From positions 6,648,501-6,712,500 of the forward strand of contig NZ_CP034447.1 of the NCBI RefSeq assembly GCF_003952485.1: DNA of 64,000 nt. The letters run 5' to 3'. The position numbers and the translations under genes are program-made. Under the pieces are notes generated by a model. The model made no database searches. It had not been told where the DNA came from and saw only the letters and a list, made by a program, of their open reading frames with translations. The DNA is from Mesorhizobium sp. M1E.F.Ca.ET.045.02.1.1 (lineage in GTDB: Bacteria; Pseudomonadota; Alphaproteobacteria; Rhizobiales; Rhizobiaceae). Shown piece by piece: positions 36,672 to 47,064 of this stretch (the stretch's first letter is position 1; each line of letters opens with the position of its first letter).

Positions 36672-38197
36672 CGACCCGACGGCCCAATTTCCTGATCGTC
36701 ATGGTCGATCAGCTCAACGGAACGCTGTTCCCGGATGGGCCAGCCGATTTCCTGCATGCGCCGCATCTGAAGGCGCTCGCCCAGCGCTCGGCGCGCTTTG
36801 CCAACAACTACACGGCCTCGCCGCTCTGCGCGCCGGGCCGGGCCTCATTCATGAGCGGCCAGTTGCCTTCGCGAACGGGGGTCTATGACAACGCGGCCGA
36901 GTTCGTTTCCTCGATCCCGACCTTCGCGCATCATCTGCGCGCCGCCGGCTATTACACCTGCCTGTCCGGCAAGATGCATTTCGTCGGACCGGACCAGTTG
37001 CACGGCTTCGAGGAGCGGCTGACCACCGACATCTATCCCGCCGATTTCGGCTGGACACCGGACTATCGCAAGCCCGGCGAGCGCATCGAATGGTGGTACC
37101 ACAATCTGGGCTCCGTCACCGGTGCCGGCGTCGCCGAGACCACCAACCAGATGGAGTATGACGACGAGGTCGTGTTCCTGGCGAAGCAAAAAATCTACCA
37201 GCTTTCGCGCGAGCAGGACGATCCAGGCCGCCGGCCCTGGTGCCTCACCGTTTCGCTGTCCCACCCTCACGATCCCTATGTCGCGCGCAAGCAGTACTGG
37301 GATCTCTACGAACACTGCCAGGCGCTCGATCCGGAAACACCGTTCATCCCGTATGACGAGCAGGACACGCATTCGCAACGGCTTTACCACGCCAGCGACT
37401 ATGCATCTTTCGAGATCACCGACGAACAAGTGCGACGCTCGCGGCGTGGCTATTTCGCCAACATTTCCTATGTCGACGACAAGCTTGGCGAGTTGCTGGA
37501 CGTTCTCAAGCGTACCCGCATGCTCGACGACACCACCATCCTGTTCTGCTCGGATCACGGCGACATGCTGGGCGAGCGCGGCCTGTGGTTCAAGATGAGC
37601 TTCTTCGAAGGGTCCGTGCGTGTGCCGCTGATGATCGCCGGCAAAGGCGTGCCGGCCGGGCTGGTCAAAGCGCCTGTCTCCAACCTCGACGTGACCCCGA
37701 CGCTCTGCGACCTCGCCGGCATCGACATCGCGGGGATCGCGCCGTGGACCGACGGCCAGTCGCTGCTGCCGCTGCTCGACGGCGAAGCGCGCGTCGCGCC
37801 GGTGCTGATGGAATATGCGGCCGAAGGGTCCTACGCGCCGCTGGTCGCCATCCGCGAGGCCAAATACAAGTTCATCCATTGCGAGCTCGACGCGCCGCAA
37901 CTGTTCGACCTCGACGCCGATCCGCTCGAGCGTAACAACCTCGCCGACGATGCGACGAACGCAGCCCTGGTGGCCGCTTTCATGGACAAAGTCCGGGCGC
38001 GCTGGGACATGACCGGGTTCGATGCCGCAGTCCGCGAAAGCCAGGCGCGCCGCTGGGTCGTCTATCCGGCGCTGCGCAACGGCGCCTACTACCCGTGGGA
38101 CTTCCAGCCGCTGCAGAAGGCCTCGGAGCGCTACATGCGCAATCACATGAACCTCGACAATCTCGAGGAAAGCAAACGCTATCCGCGAGGCGAATGA
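36668..38197 (+). CDS. betC: choline-sulfatase
   Basis: A 509-residue type I sulfatase starting with TTG at 36668, overlapping betI by four bases. The formylglycine motif C-x-P-x-R is in [14 protein letters not shown]; the Cys is converted to formylglycine for catalysis. Metal ligands include the early [13 protein letters not shown]sp and the [10 protein letters not shown] block. The C-terminal end ([20 protein letters not shown]) is typical of BetC. It hydrolyses choline-O-sulfate to choline and sulfate in the cytoplasm, feeding BetA. Confidence 0.96.
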   Translation: MTTRRPNFLIVMVDQLNGTLFPDGPADFLHAPHLKALAQRSARFANNYTASPLCAPGRASFMSGQLPSRTGVYDNAAEFVSSIPTFAHHLRAAGYYTCLSGKMHFVGPDQLHGFEERLTTDIYPADFGWTPDYRKPGERIEWWYHNLGSVTGAGVAETTNQMEYDDEVVFLAKQKIYQLSREQDDPGRRPWCLTVSLSHPHDPYVARKQYWDLYEHCQALDPETPFIPYDEQDTHSQRLYHASDYASFEITDEQVRRSRRGYFANISYVDDKLGELLDVLKRTRMLDDTTILFCSDHGDMLGERGLWFKMSFFEGSVRVPLMIAGKGVPAGLVKAPVSNLDVTPTLCDLAGIDIAGIAPWTDGQSLLPLLDGEARVAPVLMEYAAEGSYAPLVAIREAKYKFIHCELDAPQLFDLDADPLERNNLADDATNAALVAAFMDKVRARWDMTGFDAAVRESQARRWVVYPALRNGAYYPWDFQPLQKASERYMRNHMNLDNLEESKRYPRGE

Positions 38198-39198
38198 TGG
38201 CTGATATTCTCGTTCCCACCCTGGACCACCTGAAACGTGCCTATGCCGTGACGTCCGCGGCAACGCAGGTGACGCCGCTGCTGGAGTCGGCTGCCCTTGC
38301 CAGGGAGACGGGCGCAGCGCGCGTCTTCGTCAAGCCGGAATCGCTGCAATGGGCGGGCTCCTTCAAGGTGCGCGGGGCCTATTGGCGGCTGACGCGGCTG
38401 TCGCCCGACGAAGCGAAGAAGGGCGTCGTCGCCTATTCCTCCGGCAATTTCGCGCAAGGGCTGGCGGCCGCGGGCCAGGCGCTCGGCATTCCCGTCACCA
38501 TCGTCATGCCGATCGATGCGCCGGCCGCAAAACGCGACGCGACCGCAGGCTATGGCGCGCGCGTGGTGCTCACCGACCATGGCGATCGCGCCCGCGAGGA
38601 AGTCGCGGCCGCCAAGGCGCGCGAGATCGCCGAGACCGAGGGGCTCACCTTGCTCCATCCCTTCGACGATCCCGAGATCGTCGCCGGCCAGGCTGGCGCC
38701 GGGCTGGAAGCGCTCGACCAGTTGGCGGCCAAGAAGGCTCACGCCGACCTCGTCTTCTGCTCGGTCGGCGGCGGCGGGCTGATCGGCGGCGTCTCGCTCG
38801 CCTTCCATTATCTGTCGCCGAAAACCGAGATCATCGCCGTCGAGCCTGAAGGCTTCAACGGCATGGGCTCGTCGCTCGCGCATGGCGCGATCGAAACCAT
38901 GCCGATTGGGCCGAAATCGATCTGCGACGGGCTGATGGCGCGCAAGCCCGGCGAGGCGCCGTTCGCCGCGGTGCGTGCTGCCGGCGTTCGCGGCGTGACC
39001 GTCGACGACGCCTCGGTGCGGCGCGCGATGAAGATCGCCTTCGAGCGGATGAAGCTGGTGCTGGAGCCCTCGGGCGCGGCGTCTCTGGCAGCACTGCTTG
39101 GCGGCAAAGTGGATGTGAAGGACAAAACCGTCCTTGTGGTTGCAACCGGCGGCAATGTCTCGCTCGCCGATTTCATGGCTCATATGAACAATGCTTGA
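38194..39198 (+). CDS. threonine/serine dehydratase-like PLP enzyme within the bet operon
   Basis: A 334-residue fold-type II PLP enzyme. The lysine motif is [10 protein letters not shown], the phosphate-binding glycine loop is [11 protein letters not shown], and SSGNFAQG is the substrate loop. It is most similar to biosynthetic-type or catabolic threonine dehydratases without the ACT regulatory domain. The ATG at 38194 overlaps the betC stop, and the gene overlaps betA by eight bases, so it is translationally embedded in the operon. Its role in betaine metabolism is unclear; it could act on serine, threonine or 3-hydroxyaspartate. Confidence 0.9.
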   Translation: MMADILVPTLDHLKRAYAVTSAATQVTPLLESAALARETGAARVFVKPESLQWAGSFKVRGAYWRLTRLSPDEAKKGVVAYSSGNFAQGLAAAGQALGIPVTIVMPIDAPAAKRDATAGYGARVVLTDHGDRAREEVAAAKAREIAETEGLTLLHPFDDPEIVAGQAGAGLEALDQLAAKKAHADLVFCSVGGGGLIGGVSLAFHYLSPKTEIIAVEPEGFNGMGSSLAHGAIETMPIGPKSICDGLMARKPGEAPFAAVRAAGVRGVTVDDASVRRAMKIAFERMKLVLEPSGAASLAALLGGKVDVKDKTVLVVATGGNVSLADFMAHMNNA

Positions 39199-40843
39199 AG
39201 CGGATTTCGTCATCATCGGCTCCGGCTCCGCCGGCTCGGCCATGGCCTATCGGCTGTCGGAGGACGGCAAGCACTCGGTGATCGTCATCGAGTTCGGCGG
39301 CACCGATATCGGACCGCTGATCCAGATGCCGTCGGCGCTGTCGATCCCGCTCAATATGAGCCTCTATGACTGGGGCTTCGCCAGCGAGCCTGAGCCGCAT
39401 CTCGGCGGCCGGGTGCTCGCCACGCCGCGCGGCAAGGTCATCGGCGGCTCGTCCTCGATCAACGGCATGGTCTATGTGCGCGGCCATGCGCGCGACTTCG
39501 ATCACTGGGCCGAACAGGGCGCGACCGGCTGGGGCTTCGCCGATGTGCTTCCCTATTTCAAGCGCATGGAAGATTCCGACGGCGGCGAGGACGGCTGGCG
39601 AGGCCACGGCGGCCCGCTGCATGTGCAGCGCGGCACGCGCAAGAACCCGCTCTACGGCGCCTTCATGGAGGCAGGCCGCCAGGCCGGTTTCGAGCTCACC
39701 GACGACTACAACGGATCGAAGCAGGAAGGTTTCGGCCCGATGGAGCAAACCATTTGGGGTGGCCGCCGCTGGTCGGCGGCCAATGCTTATCTGAAACCGG
39801 CTCTCAAGCGAAAGAATGTGAGGCTGGTCAAGGGCTTCGCCCGACGTGTGGTGATCGAGAATCAACGCGCCATCGGCGTCGAGATCGAAGCTAACAAAAA
39901 GATTCAGGTCGTTAAGGCGCGACGCGAAGTGATCGTCGCGGCATCCTCGATCAATTCGCCCAAGATCCTGATGCTGTCAGGCATCGGCCCCGGCGCGCAT
40001 CTGCAGGAAAACGGCATAAAGGTCGTCGCCGATCGGCCGGGCGTCGGCGCCAATCTGCAGGACCATCTGGAGCTCTACATCCAGCAGGAAGCGACCAGGC
40101 CGATCACGCTGAATTCGGTGCTCAATCCCTTCTCCAAGGCGATGATCGGCGCGCAGTGGCTGTTCTTCAAGACGGGCCTCGGCGCCACCAACCACTTTGA
40201 AGCCGCAGCCTTCGTGCGCTCGCAGGCCGGCGTCGACTATCCCGATATCCAGTATCACTTCATCCCGGCGGCGGTGCGCTATGACGGCAAGAAGGCGGCG
40301 AAGTCACACGGCTTCCAGGCGCATGTCGGGCCGATGCGTTCCAAGTCGCGTGGCTCGGTGACGCTGCGCTCTCCCGACGCCCTTGCCAAGCCGGTGATCC
40401 GCTTCAACTACATGTCGCATCCGGACGACTGGAGCGAGTTCCGCCACTGCATCCGGCTGACGCGCGAGATTTTTGGCCAGAAGGCGTTCGATGGGTTCCG
40501 TGGCAAGGAGATTTCGCCGGGCAGCCATGTGCAGTCCGACGACGAGCTCGACGCCTTCATCCGCGACCATGCCGAGAGCGCCTACCATCCCTGCGGCACC
40601 TGCAGGATGGGCCGCGCCGACGACCTGACCAGCGTCGTCGATCCGGAATGCCGGATCATCGGCGTCGAAGGTCTGCGCGTCGCCGACTCCTCGATCTTCC
40701 CGCGCGTGACCAACGGCAATCTCAACGCACCTTCGATCATGACCGGCGAGAAGGCGTCCGACCACATCCTCGGCCGCACGCCGCTTGCGCCGTCCAACCA
40801 GGCGCCCTGGATCAATCCGCGCTGGCAGGTGGCCGACAGATAG
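39191..40843 (+). CDS. betA: choline dehydrogenase
   Basis: A 550-residue GMC-family flavoprotein. The FAD dinucleotide motif is [20 protein letters not shown] at the N-terminus. The GMC signature is [14 protein letters not shown], and the catalytic His is in [10 protein letters not shown] with a second at the C-terminal NLNAPSIM block. It oxidises choline to betaine aldehyde, and to betaine in part. The length and neighbours (betI, betC, betB) confirm the assignment among GMC enzymes. Confidence 0.96.
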   Translation: MLEADFVIIGSGSAGSAMAYRLSEDGKHSVIVIEFGGTDIGPLIQMPSALSIPLNMSLYDWGFASEPEPHLGGRVLATPRGKVIGGSSSINGMVYVRGHARDFDHWAEQGATGWGFADVLPYFKRMEDSDGGEDGWRGHGGPLHVQRGTRKNPLYGAFMEAGRQAGFELTDDYNGSKQEGFGPMEQTIWGGRRWSAANAYLKPALKRKNVRLVKGFARRVVIENQRAIGVEIEANKKIQVVKARREVIVAASSINSPKILMLSGIGPGAHLQENGIKVVADRPGVGANLQDHLELYIQQEATRPITLNSVLNPFSKAMIGAQWLFFKTGLGATNHFEAAAFVRSQAGVDYPDIQYHFIPAAVRYDGKKAAKSHGFQAHVGPMRSKSRGSVTLRSPDALAKPVIRFNYMSHPDDWSEFRHCIRLTREIFGQKAFDGFRGKEISPGSHVQSDDELDAFIRDHAESAYHPCGTCRMGRADDLTSVVDPECRIIGVEGLRVADSSIFPRVTNGNLNAPSIMTGEKASDHILGRTPLAPSNQAPWINPRWQVADR

Positions 40844-40897
40844 CGCATGATCCGGACGGATCGCTTCGCCCCTCGAAAGAGAACTGGAGAACCGCCC

Positions 40898-42361
40898 ATG
40901 CGCGCCCAGCCAACGGCATCGCATTATGTCAACGGCCGCTACATCGAGGACGAAGGCGGCGCGCGCCTGCCGGTGATCTATCCGGCGACGGGCGAGACCA
41001 TCGCGACGCTGCATTCGGCGACGCCAAACGTGCTGGAGCTGGCGATCGAGGCCGCGCGCGCGGCGCAGCCGGCCTGGGCGCGGCTGAAGCCCGTCGAGCG
41101 CGGGCGCATCCTGCGCCGCGCCGCCGACATTCTTCGCGCGCGCAATGCCGATCTGGCGCGCATCGAGACGCTGGACACCGGCAAGGCGATCCAGGAGACG
41201 CTGGTGGCCGATGCGCCTTCGGCCGCCGACTGTCTCGAATATTTCGCCGGCGCGGTCGCTGCCTTCAACGGCGAGATGATCGATCTCGGCGGGCCGTTCG
41301 CCTATACGCGGCGCGAGCCGCTCGGTGTGTGCGTCGGCATCGGCGCCTGGAATTATCCGATCCAGATCGCCGGCTGGAAATCGGCGCCGGCTTTGGCCAT
41401 GGGCAACGCCATGGTGTTCAAGCCGTCGGAGAACACGCCGCTTTCGGCGCTGGCGCTGGCCGAGATCTACAGCGAGGCGGGGCTGCCCGACGGGCTGTTC
41501 AACGTCGTCCAGGGTTTTGGCGATGTCGGCGCCGGCCTCGTCGGCCACGACCTGGTGGCCAAGGTTTCGGTGACCGGCTCGGTGCCGACCGGCCGCAAGG
41601 TGCTGTCGCTCGCCGGCTCGAAGATGAAGCACGCGACGATGGAGCTCGGCGGCAAGTCGCCGCTGATCGTCTTCGACGATGCCGATCTCGAGAACGCCAT
41701 CGGCGGCGCCATGCTCGGCAACTTTTACTCCACCGGCCAGATCTGCTCCAACGGCACGCGCGTCTTCGTCCAGAGCGGCATCCATAATCGCTTCGTCGAG
41801 CGGCTGATCGAGCGCACCAAGAAAATCCGCATCGGCGATCCGCTCGATCCGGAAACGCAGATGGGGCCGATGGTCAACAAGGCGCAGCAGGACAAGGTCG
41901 CCTCCTATATCGCGGCCGGCAAGCAGGAAGGCGCGACGCTCGCCTGCGGCGGCAACGTGCCGTCGCTGCAGGGTTTTCAGGGCGGCTTTTTCATCGAGCC
42001 GACCGTGTTTACCGGCGTCACCGACGGCATGCGCATCGCGCGCGAGGAGATCTTCGGGCCGGTCATGAGCGTGCTCAAGTTCGACAGCGAGGACGAGGTC
42101 ATCGAGCGCGCCAACGATACCGAATTCGGCCTTGCGGCGGGCGTGTTCACACGCGACCTGCCGCGCGCGCATCGGGTGATCGCCGAGTTGCAGGCCGGCA
42201 CCTGCTGGATCAACGCCTACAATCTGACGCCGGTAGAAATGCCCTTCGGCGGCGTCAAGCAGTCCGGCATCGGCCGCGAGAACTCGCTTGCCGCGCTGGC
42301 GCACTATTCGCAGCTGAAGGCGGTGTATGTTGAGACGGGGGATGTGGCGAGCCCGTATTGA
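40898..42361 (+). CDS. betB: betaine aldehyde dehydrogenase
   Basis: A 487-residue aldehyde dehydrogenase from ATG 40898, the usual BetB length. The catalytic Glu is in [13 protein letters not shown], and the nucleophile Cys is in [15 protein letters not shown]-binding Asn is in [19 protein letters not shown]. It oxidises betaine aldehyde to glycine betaine, the osmoprotectant. It is the last gene of the operon. A 55-base gap separates it from betA. Confidence 0.96.
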   Translation: MRAQPTASHYVNGRYIEDEGGARLPVIYPATGETIATLHSATPNVLELAIEAARAAQPAWARLKPVERGRILRRAADILRARNADLARIETLDTGKAIQETLVADAPSAADCLEYFAGAVAAFNGEMIDLGGPFAYTRREPLGVCVGIGAWNYPIQIAGWKSAPALAMGNAMVFKPSENTPLSALALAEIYSEAGLPDGLFNVVQGFGDVGAGLVGHDLVAKVSVTGSVPTGRKVLSLAGSKMKHATMELGGKSPLIVFDDADLENAIGGAMLGNFYSTGQICSNGTRVFVQSGIHNRFVERLIERTKKIRIGDPLDPETQMGPMVNKAQQDKVASYIAAGKQEGATLACGGNVPSLQGFQGGFFIEPTVFTGVTDGMRIAREEIFGPVMSVLKFDSEDEVIERANDTEFGLAAGVFTRDLPRAHRVIAELQAGTCWINAYNLTPVEMPFGGVKQSGIGRENSLAALAHYSQLKAVYVETGDVASPY

Positions 42362-42383
42362 CTTGGCAACCGGCTCGGCCGCG

Positions 42384-42402
42384 CTTATCATAAATTGATA
42401 AG
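42384..42402. promoter_or_regulatory. perfect inverted repeat upstream of parDE
   Basis: CTTATCA (42384-42390), five bases, TGATAAG (42396-42402). It lies 26 bases before parD and is the likely operator for ParD autorepression. Confidence 0.6.
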
Positions 42403-42428
42403 AATGGATAATAGCAAGGAACTGAGCC

Positions 42429-42686
42429 ATGCCAGCAAGCTATAACATCGGTTCTCGCTATGAGGCACTGGTACGCGAGCTCGTCGAAAGCGGCCGCTAT
42501 GCAAGCGCCAGCGAAGTCGTACGTGATAGCCTGCGCCTCCTTGAGGAGCGCGAGGAGCAGCGGCAGGCGAAGCTTGCTGCTTTGCGTGATGATATCCGCA
42601 AGGGGAAAGAAAGCGGCCCCGGCATTCCGGCATCGGAGGTTCTTGACCAGCTGGAAGCGAAGTACCGCGACACAAGCCATAAGTAA
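42429..42686 (+). CDS. parD: ParD-like antitoxin
   Basis: An 85-residue antitoxin. The N-terminal ribbon-helix-helix has YNIGSRYEALVRELVESGRYASASEVVRDSLRLLEER in pattern, the standard ParD/CopG-type sequence, and a charged C-terminal tail binds the toxin. The last base of its stop is the first base of the parE start. A perfect inverted repeat lies upstream. Confidence 0.93.
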   Translation: MPASYNIGSRYEALVRELVESGRYASASEVVRDSLRLLEEREEQRQAKLAALRDDIRKGKESGPGIPASEVLDQLEAKYRDTSHK

Positions 42687-42988
42687 TGGCTGTCACATTC
42701 TCACCTGCCGCCGCAAGGGATGTCGAGGAAATCGGCGACTATATCCATGCTGAAAACCCAGCTGCGGCTCGGCGTTTTCTGGCCGCGCTCAGAGTACGGT
42801 GTGGGCGCATTGCCGACGCACCGCGCGGCGGCGCGCTCCGATCCTCGCTAATGCCAAGTCTGCGTTCAATTCCGTTCCAGCACTATGTAGTTTTCTACAT
42901 GGCTGAAGGCGATAATGTGCGCATTGAGCGAGTCCTGCACGGCGCTCGTGATATTGAAGCGGTTTTCGACGAGGACGGCGACGTTTAG
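42686..42988 (+). CDS. parE: ParE/RelE-superfamily toxin
   Basis: A 100-residue toxin with the ParE pattern: the N-terminal FSPAAARDVEEIGDYIHAENPAAARRF helix pair, central RSIPFQHYVVFYMAEGD strands, and the C-terminal IERVLHGARD block. ParE toxins poison DNA gyrase. It forms a complete module with ParD. The toxin end lies 16 bases from the convergent manC-like fusion gene. Confidence 0.93.
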   Translation: MAVTFSPAAARDVEEIGDYIHAENPAAARRFLAALRVRCGRIADAPRGGALRSSLMPSLRSIPFQHYVVFYMAEGDNVRIERVLHGARDIEAVFDEDGDV

Positions 42989-43004
42989 TTGCGCAGGCGC
43001 CGCC

Positions 43005-45242
43005 TCACCCCTCCCCCGCCGTCCCATCCAGATACTGCGTCAGGGCGCAGACCAGATGGTAGAAGATGCTCGCCGGCACGTCGGTCGCCAGTGAGCGGCC
43101 GCGCTCGTCGATGCGGTCGATCCAGAGGCCGAGCGGCGCCGGGTCGATGTGCCAGCGGAACAGCCGGCCGACGCGCGCCTCGATCTCGGGTTTGAGGTCG
43201 AGCCCGCCAGAGCCGTCGAGCGCGATCGCCGCCTTTATGGCTTCGGCTTGCGGCCAGCTGCGCGAGACCGTGTCGAGCGGCAGGCCCTGGCGTGAGACGG
43301 CGCCGTAGGAAAGGCCGGTGGCGCGGTTGAGGCCATTGGCGACGGCGGAGGCATAGAGCTTGCGGGCGAAGGCGGTGAGCTCGGTCTGGCCGCTGCGGGC
43401 CGCGAAATCGACAAGCAGCGAGGCCCATTCGAAATGATGGCCGGGCTCGGTCCAGGCGCCCTTCTCGCCGACCACCGGTTTCCAGCCGTCGTCGAAATAT
43501 TCGCCCAGCGTCCAGCTTTCGGCATCGAAGAAATGACTGCGGAAAAGGTCGATGATGCGTGAGGCGCGGCGCAGATAGGCGCGCTCGCCGGTTGCCTGGT
43601 GCCAGGCGAGGAAGGCCTCGAGCAGATGCATATGCGGGTTGGAACGGCGCTCGCCCTCCCCATCCGAGGTCTCCAGGAAGCCCGTCATGCGGCTGTCCTC
43701 GAGATGGGCGTCGAGGAAGGCAAACGTCTCCTCCCCCAGCCGCAAGGCGTCGGGATGGCCGGAGATGTGGGCGTGCGCCAGCGCCAAGAGCACGCAGGAA
43801 TGATCGTAAGCGTCCTCGACCGGGTCGGCGACCGAGCCGTCGATATTGAGCGTGCGCACCCAACCGCCTCTGTCGGTGCGGCCCCTGCCCGCCATGAAGT
43901 CGATGCCATGCGCGATCAGCCGGTCGGCGGGGCCGTCCCAGCCGCGCTCCTTGGCGACAGCGAAGGCGTAGACCTGGCGCGCCTGCGTGCGCATGCGCTT
44001 CGGCTTCATCAGCGGCGAGGCATCGAAGCCGAGCGCCTCGTGGAAGCCGCCATGCCGCTCGTCGACGCCTGACGTCGACCACAGCGGCAGCGTCTCGTCG
44101 AACAGCCAGTGGTGGACGCGCTGGCGCCAGGCGCCGCTTTCGATGACGCGGTCATGCGCCGGCGTGAATCTCGTCTCGAGACGGCCGGATTTCTCCAGTT
44201 GCTCGACGATCTTCTTGACGTGCTGGCTACGGCTGACCGGCGCGACGAAGGTGGCATCGGCCGTCGAAACGATGGCGACGTCCTTCATGCCGATGGCCGA
44301 GAGAAGCCGGCCGTCGCCGCGGATGTAGGAATTCTCGCAATCGATGGCGACGACGTCGCCGACGATGACGTTGCCGTCCTTGTCAGAAGGGCCGACATCG
44401 AGCAGCGACTGCCAGGAGCCGAGGTCGTTCCAGCGGAAGCCGGCCGGCACCATGGCGATGTCCTTCGCCCGCTCCATGATGGCGTAGTCGATCGAGATCG
44501 AGGGAATCTCGGAATAGAGCTCCAGCGGCATATAGAGGCCGGAAAGATCGCTTGTCGCCGCCCTGTAGGCCGCTTCGGTCGCCCGCCAGATATCGGGCGC
44601 CAAGGCAGCAAACGCATCGCGCATGGCGCCGGCGCGGAACAGGAAGATGCCGGTGTTCCAGTAGAAGGTGCCGGCATCGAGATAGGTCCGCGCAGTGGCG
44701 AGATCGGGCTTCTCGACGAAGCGTGAGACGTCGAACACTGCGCCCCTATCGGCCGCGACCTCGATATAGCCATAGCCGGTTTCGGGCTGCGCCGGCTTGA
44801 GGCCGAAGACCACCAGGCGCCCGGAGTTGGCCGCCGCCGCGCCCGCCTCGATGCTGAGCCAGAATTGGCGCGGTGTCGATATCTCGTGGTCGGACGGCAC
44901 CACCAGTACCAACTCGTCGCCATATTCGGCGAGCGTGCGCAGACTGGCCAGCGCGACCGCGGCCGCGGTGTTGCGCCCGGTCGGCTCGAACAGCGGGCCG
45001 CCGCCGGCCAGGTCCAAGCCGGCAAGGTCGGCATGAACGCGCTCGGCATGGCGCTCGGAAGCGATCAGGAAGATCGGCGTTTCTCCGCCGGGCCTCGCCG
45101 CCAGCCGGCGCAAGGTCCTGGCCAGCATCGAGCCGTCGCCGGAAAAATCATGGAACTGCTTGGGGTTGTCCTCGCGCGACAGCGGCCAGAGCCGCGAGCC
45201 GACGCCGCCGCTCATGACGAAACTGACGATACGCTGGCTCAT
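43005..45242 (-). CDS. mannose-1-phosphate guanylyltransferase fused to an AGE-type epimerase/isomerase domain
   Basis: A 745-residue two-domain protein. Residues 1 to about 340 are a nucleotidyltransferase with the signature MSGGVGSRLWPLSRE, EPTGRNTAAAVALA and FVEKPD, typical of mannose-1-phosphate guanylyltransferase, which makes GDP-mannose. In place of the usual cupin-type mannose-6-phosphate isomerase, residues about 365-735 form an N-acylglucosamine 2-epimerase (AGE) alpha/alpha barrel (GFHEALGFDASP, RSNPHMHLLEAFLAW, EPGHHFEWASLL with its active-site His). The fusion could convert fructose-6-phosphate to mannose-6-phosphate and activate mannose-1-phosphate for surface polysaccharides. 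It is monocistronic. Confidence 0.88.
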   Translation of the reverse strand: MSQRIVSFVMSGGVGSRLWPLSREDNPKQFHDFSGDGSMLARTLRRLAARPGGETPIFLIASERHAERVHADLAGLDLAGGGPLFEPTGRNTAAAVALASLRTLAEYGDELVLVVPSDHEISTPRQFWLSIEAGAAAANSGRLVVFGLKPAQPETGYGYIEVAADRGAVFDVSRFVEKPDLATARTYLDAGTFYWNTGIFLFRAGAMRDAFAALAPDIWRATEAAYRAATSDLSGLYMPLELYSEIPSISIDYAIMERAKDIAMVPAGFRWNDLGSWQSLLDVGPSDKDGNVIVGDVVAIDCENSYIRGDGRLLSAIGMKDVAIVSTADATFVAPVSRSQHVKKIVEQLEKSGRLETRFTPAHDRVIESGAWRQRVHHWLFDETLPLWSTSGVDERHGGFHEALGFDASPLMKPKRMRTQARQVYAFAVAKERGWDGPADRLIAHGIDFMAGRGRTDRGGWVRTLNIDGSVADPVEDAYDHSCVLLALAHAHISGHPDALRLGEETFAFLDAHLEDSRMTGFLETSDGEGERRSNPHMHLLEAFLAWHQATGERAYLRRASRIIDLFRSHFFDAESWTLGEYFDDGWKPVVGEKGAWTEPGHHFEWASLLVDFAARSGQTELTAFARKLYASAVANGLNRATGLSYGAVSRQGLPLDTVSRSWPQAEAIKAAIALDGSGGLDLKPEIEARVGRLFRWHIDPAPLGLWIDRIDERGRSLATDVPASIFYHLVCALTQYLDGTAGEG

Positions 45243-45490
45243 TCGGATCTCGCTCGGGAGTTGATCGATATAAGTAGCATACCTGCTTTTAGGCGGTGTT
45301 TATCCGATTCGAAATCCGCGAAGGGCCAAGACACGGAGCGCAGCTATTGGGCCAAACTCCGAGCACGGGTTGGAGACCGGACCGATCGTACAAGCTTTTG
45401 GGTCTCTGTTGCCAGGCGGCGAAATCCGAAGCTTTCGAACCGCGTTTGGTGAAAGCAAAAGAAATGCGACACAAGTGCAGCCATTCCCGC

Positions 45491-45519
45491 TTGCAGGATC
45501 GGAAAGCGGCGGCTATAAG
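45491..45519 (+). promoter_or_regulatory. promoter of tRNA-Pro
   Basis: A sigma-70-type promoter, TTGCAG (45491-45496) and TATAAG (45514-45519) with 17 bases between, lies 15 bases upstream of the mature tRNA 5' end. Confidence 0.7.
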
Positions 45520-45534
45520 CCCGCCGTCTGGTCA

Positions 45535-45611
45535 CGGAGTGTAGCGCAGTCTGGTAGCGCACATCGTTCGGGACGATGGGGTCGCAGGTTCAAATCCTGC
45601 CACTCCGACCA
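45535..45611 (+). tRNA. tRNA-Pro, anticodon CGG
   Basis: The 77-base sequence folds as a complete cloverleaf. The acceptor arms are CGGAGTG and CACTCCG with the encoded ACCA end, the anticodon stem-loop is CATCG-TTCGGGA-CGATG (anticodon CGG), and the T arm contains GGTTCAAATCC. The C1-G72 pair is typical of bacterial tRNA-Pro. Coding density collapses directly after it, as at many island insertion points. Confidence 0.97.
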
Positions 45612-45884
45612 GAAAAAACAATGGGTTAGCGATTTGGTATTTCCGCTACCCCACAGATATCCCCACAGAATGGATCGACAGGCGTTTCCACTGCTCAGCA
45701 CGGCGTCGCGACGCTGGCAGTCGATTGACTTGGAAGAGGACCGTAAGGGTCAGTCGGCTATTCGTCCGAAGTCTCCCGATGCAGACTGAGTGCGGTCGGG
45801 CAGCAACGGTCCATCGGCTGCGCAAGACGATTCGATCAACCTGCGACGGCAGCTGTCTGAGATCCGGCCGTAAGGACGGTGGCG
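45612..45884. other. non-coding DNA 3' of tRNA-Pro
   Basis: No protein of recognisable family and no integrase remains in this stretch. I saw no second copy of the tRNA 3' end elsewhere in the window. Confidence 0.4.
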
Positions 45885-46094
45885 TCAGCCCGATGATGTC
45901 GTCGTCGGCAGGGGTCTTCCTCCGGCTGAGGGGACGGCGTCGTCCTCTTCCTCACGTCGGCGCAAGATCGGCTCCTCAGGAAAGTGCGGTTCGCCATCAA
46001 TGGTGATCGGATGCGGCAGGACGCCGTGCTCAGCCATTCGCAGCACGTCCTCTTTGAGCACCCCCAGCAAGTCGGCGACTTCTGTAACTGTCAA
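45885..46094 (-). CDS. small helix-turn-helix protein, excisionase/MerR-like, possibly decayed
   Basis: About 69 residues with the block YLTVTEVADLLGVLKEDVLRMAEHG, which is the HTH_17/excisionase-type winged helix start, followed by PHPITIDGEPHFPEEPI, the usual wing. No ATG or GTG precedes it in frame: TTG at 46094 is the only candidate start, and a TGA lies 20 codons further upstream. It may be a 5'-damaged remnant of an island directionality factor or regulator. It sits 270 bases from tRNA-Pro. Confidence 0.5.
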   Translation of the reverse strand: MTVTEVADLLGVLKEDVLRMAEHGVLPHPITIDGEPHFPEEPILRRREEEDDAVPSAGGRPLPTTTSSG

Positions 46095-46426
46095 ATATTT
46101 GCTTTCATTATGTTCGTCCGACCCGCATTCGGCCTCGCTACGACAAACTCGTCAAACCTTACTTGCGCGATACTATGGGATAAGACGGATTAATTTGCCT
46201 TCAGTCAGTTCGCATCCTTCGTATGTCGAGAGGCTCCTAATCCTGTCCCTCTACGATTCCAGTGGGCCTAGAGTGCCGATGAACGGCGCAGTCACCCTGG
46301 CGCCAACGCCTGGGCCGGCTCGCGCACCAGCGCCCATGGCTGCGACTGCCCTATGTGAATGAGCTGACAGGATGAAGGCACCGGAGGAGCGGTGTCCCAT
46401 GCGCAGGCGCAATCCTGCTCACGAGG
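46095..46426. other. region without a recognisable gene
   Basis: Open stretches here are short and lack protein-like composition. Nothing further could be supported. Confidence 0.4.
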
Positions 46427-46666
46427 TCAGTCTAGGTTCAGCCTTTGCGAACCTATCGCCTTGAGGCACTGGGCGAAGAAAACGGCGGTGAAGCGTCCGC
46501 GTGACAACTTGTTGCGAATGTTGGGCACTTTCTCCTCTACGCCGATGGCAGCCAACTTATCGGCGAGGTCGGCGTAGCTGAGGCCCCGGAGCTTTAGCTC
46601 AGCCTTCAACACACCACTTATCAGCCGCTCCCACTCGGTTTCGGTCACCCAAACATTCTCCAGCAA
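46427..46666 (-). CDS. DUF6471-type small protein
   Basis: A 79-residue protein with the pattern WERLISGVLKAELKLRGLSY, ADLADKLAAIGV, then NIRNKLSRGRFTAVFFAQCL and a short Leu end. This matches the DUF6471 family of alphaproteobacteria, which looks like an HTH-type DNA-binding domain (helix ADLADKLAAIG, turn, helix NIRNKLSRG). Function is unknown; members often lie on mobile or accessory DNA. It appears intact, with a start Met and normal length. Confidence 0.8.
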   Translation of the reverse strand: MLENVWVTETEWERLISGVLKAELKLRGLSYADLADKLAAIGVEEKVPNIRNKLSRGRFTAVFFAQCLKAIGSQRLNLD

Positions 46667-46775
46667 AAAAATCTTGCGCGGCCCATTGAAGTCATCTTTT
46701 CGGTACTTATGTATCGCAGACAGTACTAACGCACTGTTTCTGATTAACGACTGCCTTTACAAAGGAACCCACGGC

Positions 46776-46994
46776 ATGACCTTCGACCAAACAACGGCAA
46801 ACGTGCTGACCGCTCTCCTTCAGGTGCTCTCCTCAGAGCTGGACCTGCATTAGGACGACGAGAATCCCCACGCCCTCAAGCCAACGATCGAAACCCTGCA
46901 ACGTGCAGCAACCCTGATGGCGGACGCCGGCTACAAAGCCCCGGAAGTCTACCATCACATCGTGGGCCAATACGAACGGATGACTCGCTCCTAA
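46776..46994 (+). pseudogene. small gene interrupted by an in-frame TAG
   Basis: After the ribosome-binding stretch AAAGGAA, ATG at 46776 opens a 73-codon frame that ends with TAA at 46992-46994. Codon 26 is TAG (46851-46853). The sequence on both sides reads as one protein: MTFDQTTANVLTALLQVL before, and ALKPTIETLQRAATLMADAG with KAPEVYHHIVGQYERM after. One base change (CAG to TAG) would explain it. Either the gene is dead, the base is a sequencing error, or the codon is suppressed. No family was recognised. Confidence 0.6.
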
Positions 46995-47064
46995 CATACA
47001 TAGCGATCTGACAGCAGAAATCCACGGCGCCCAAGCTGCTCTCTCCACAGGACTTTTTTTAACA

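Noticed and set aside
40304..42430. A 708-codon minus-strand open frame
   Set aside because: Antisense to betA and betB; composition typical of a shadow frame.
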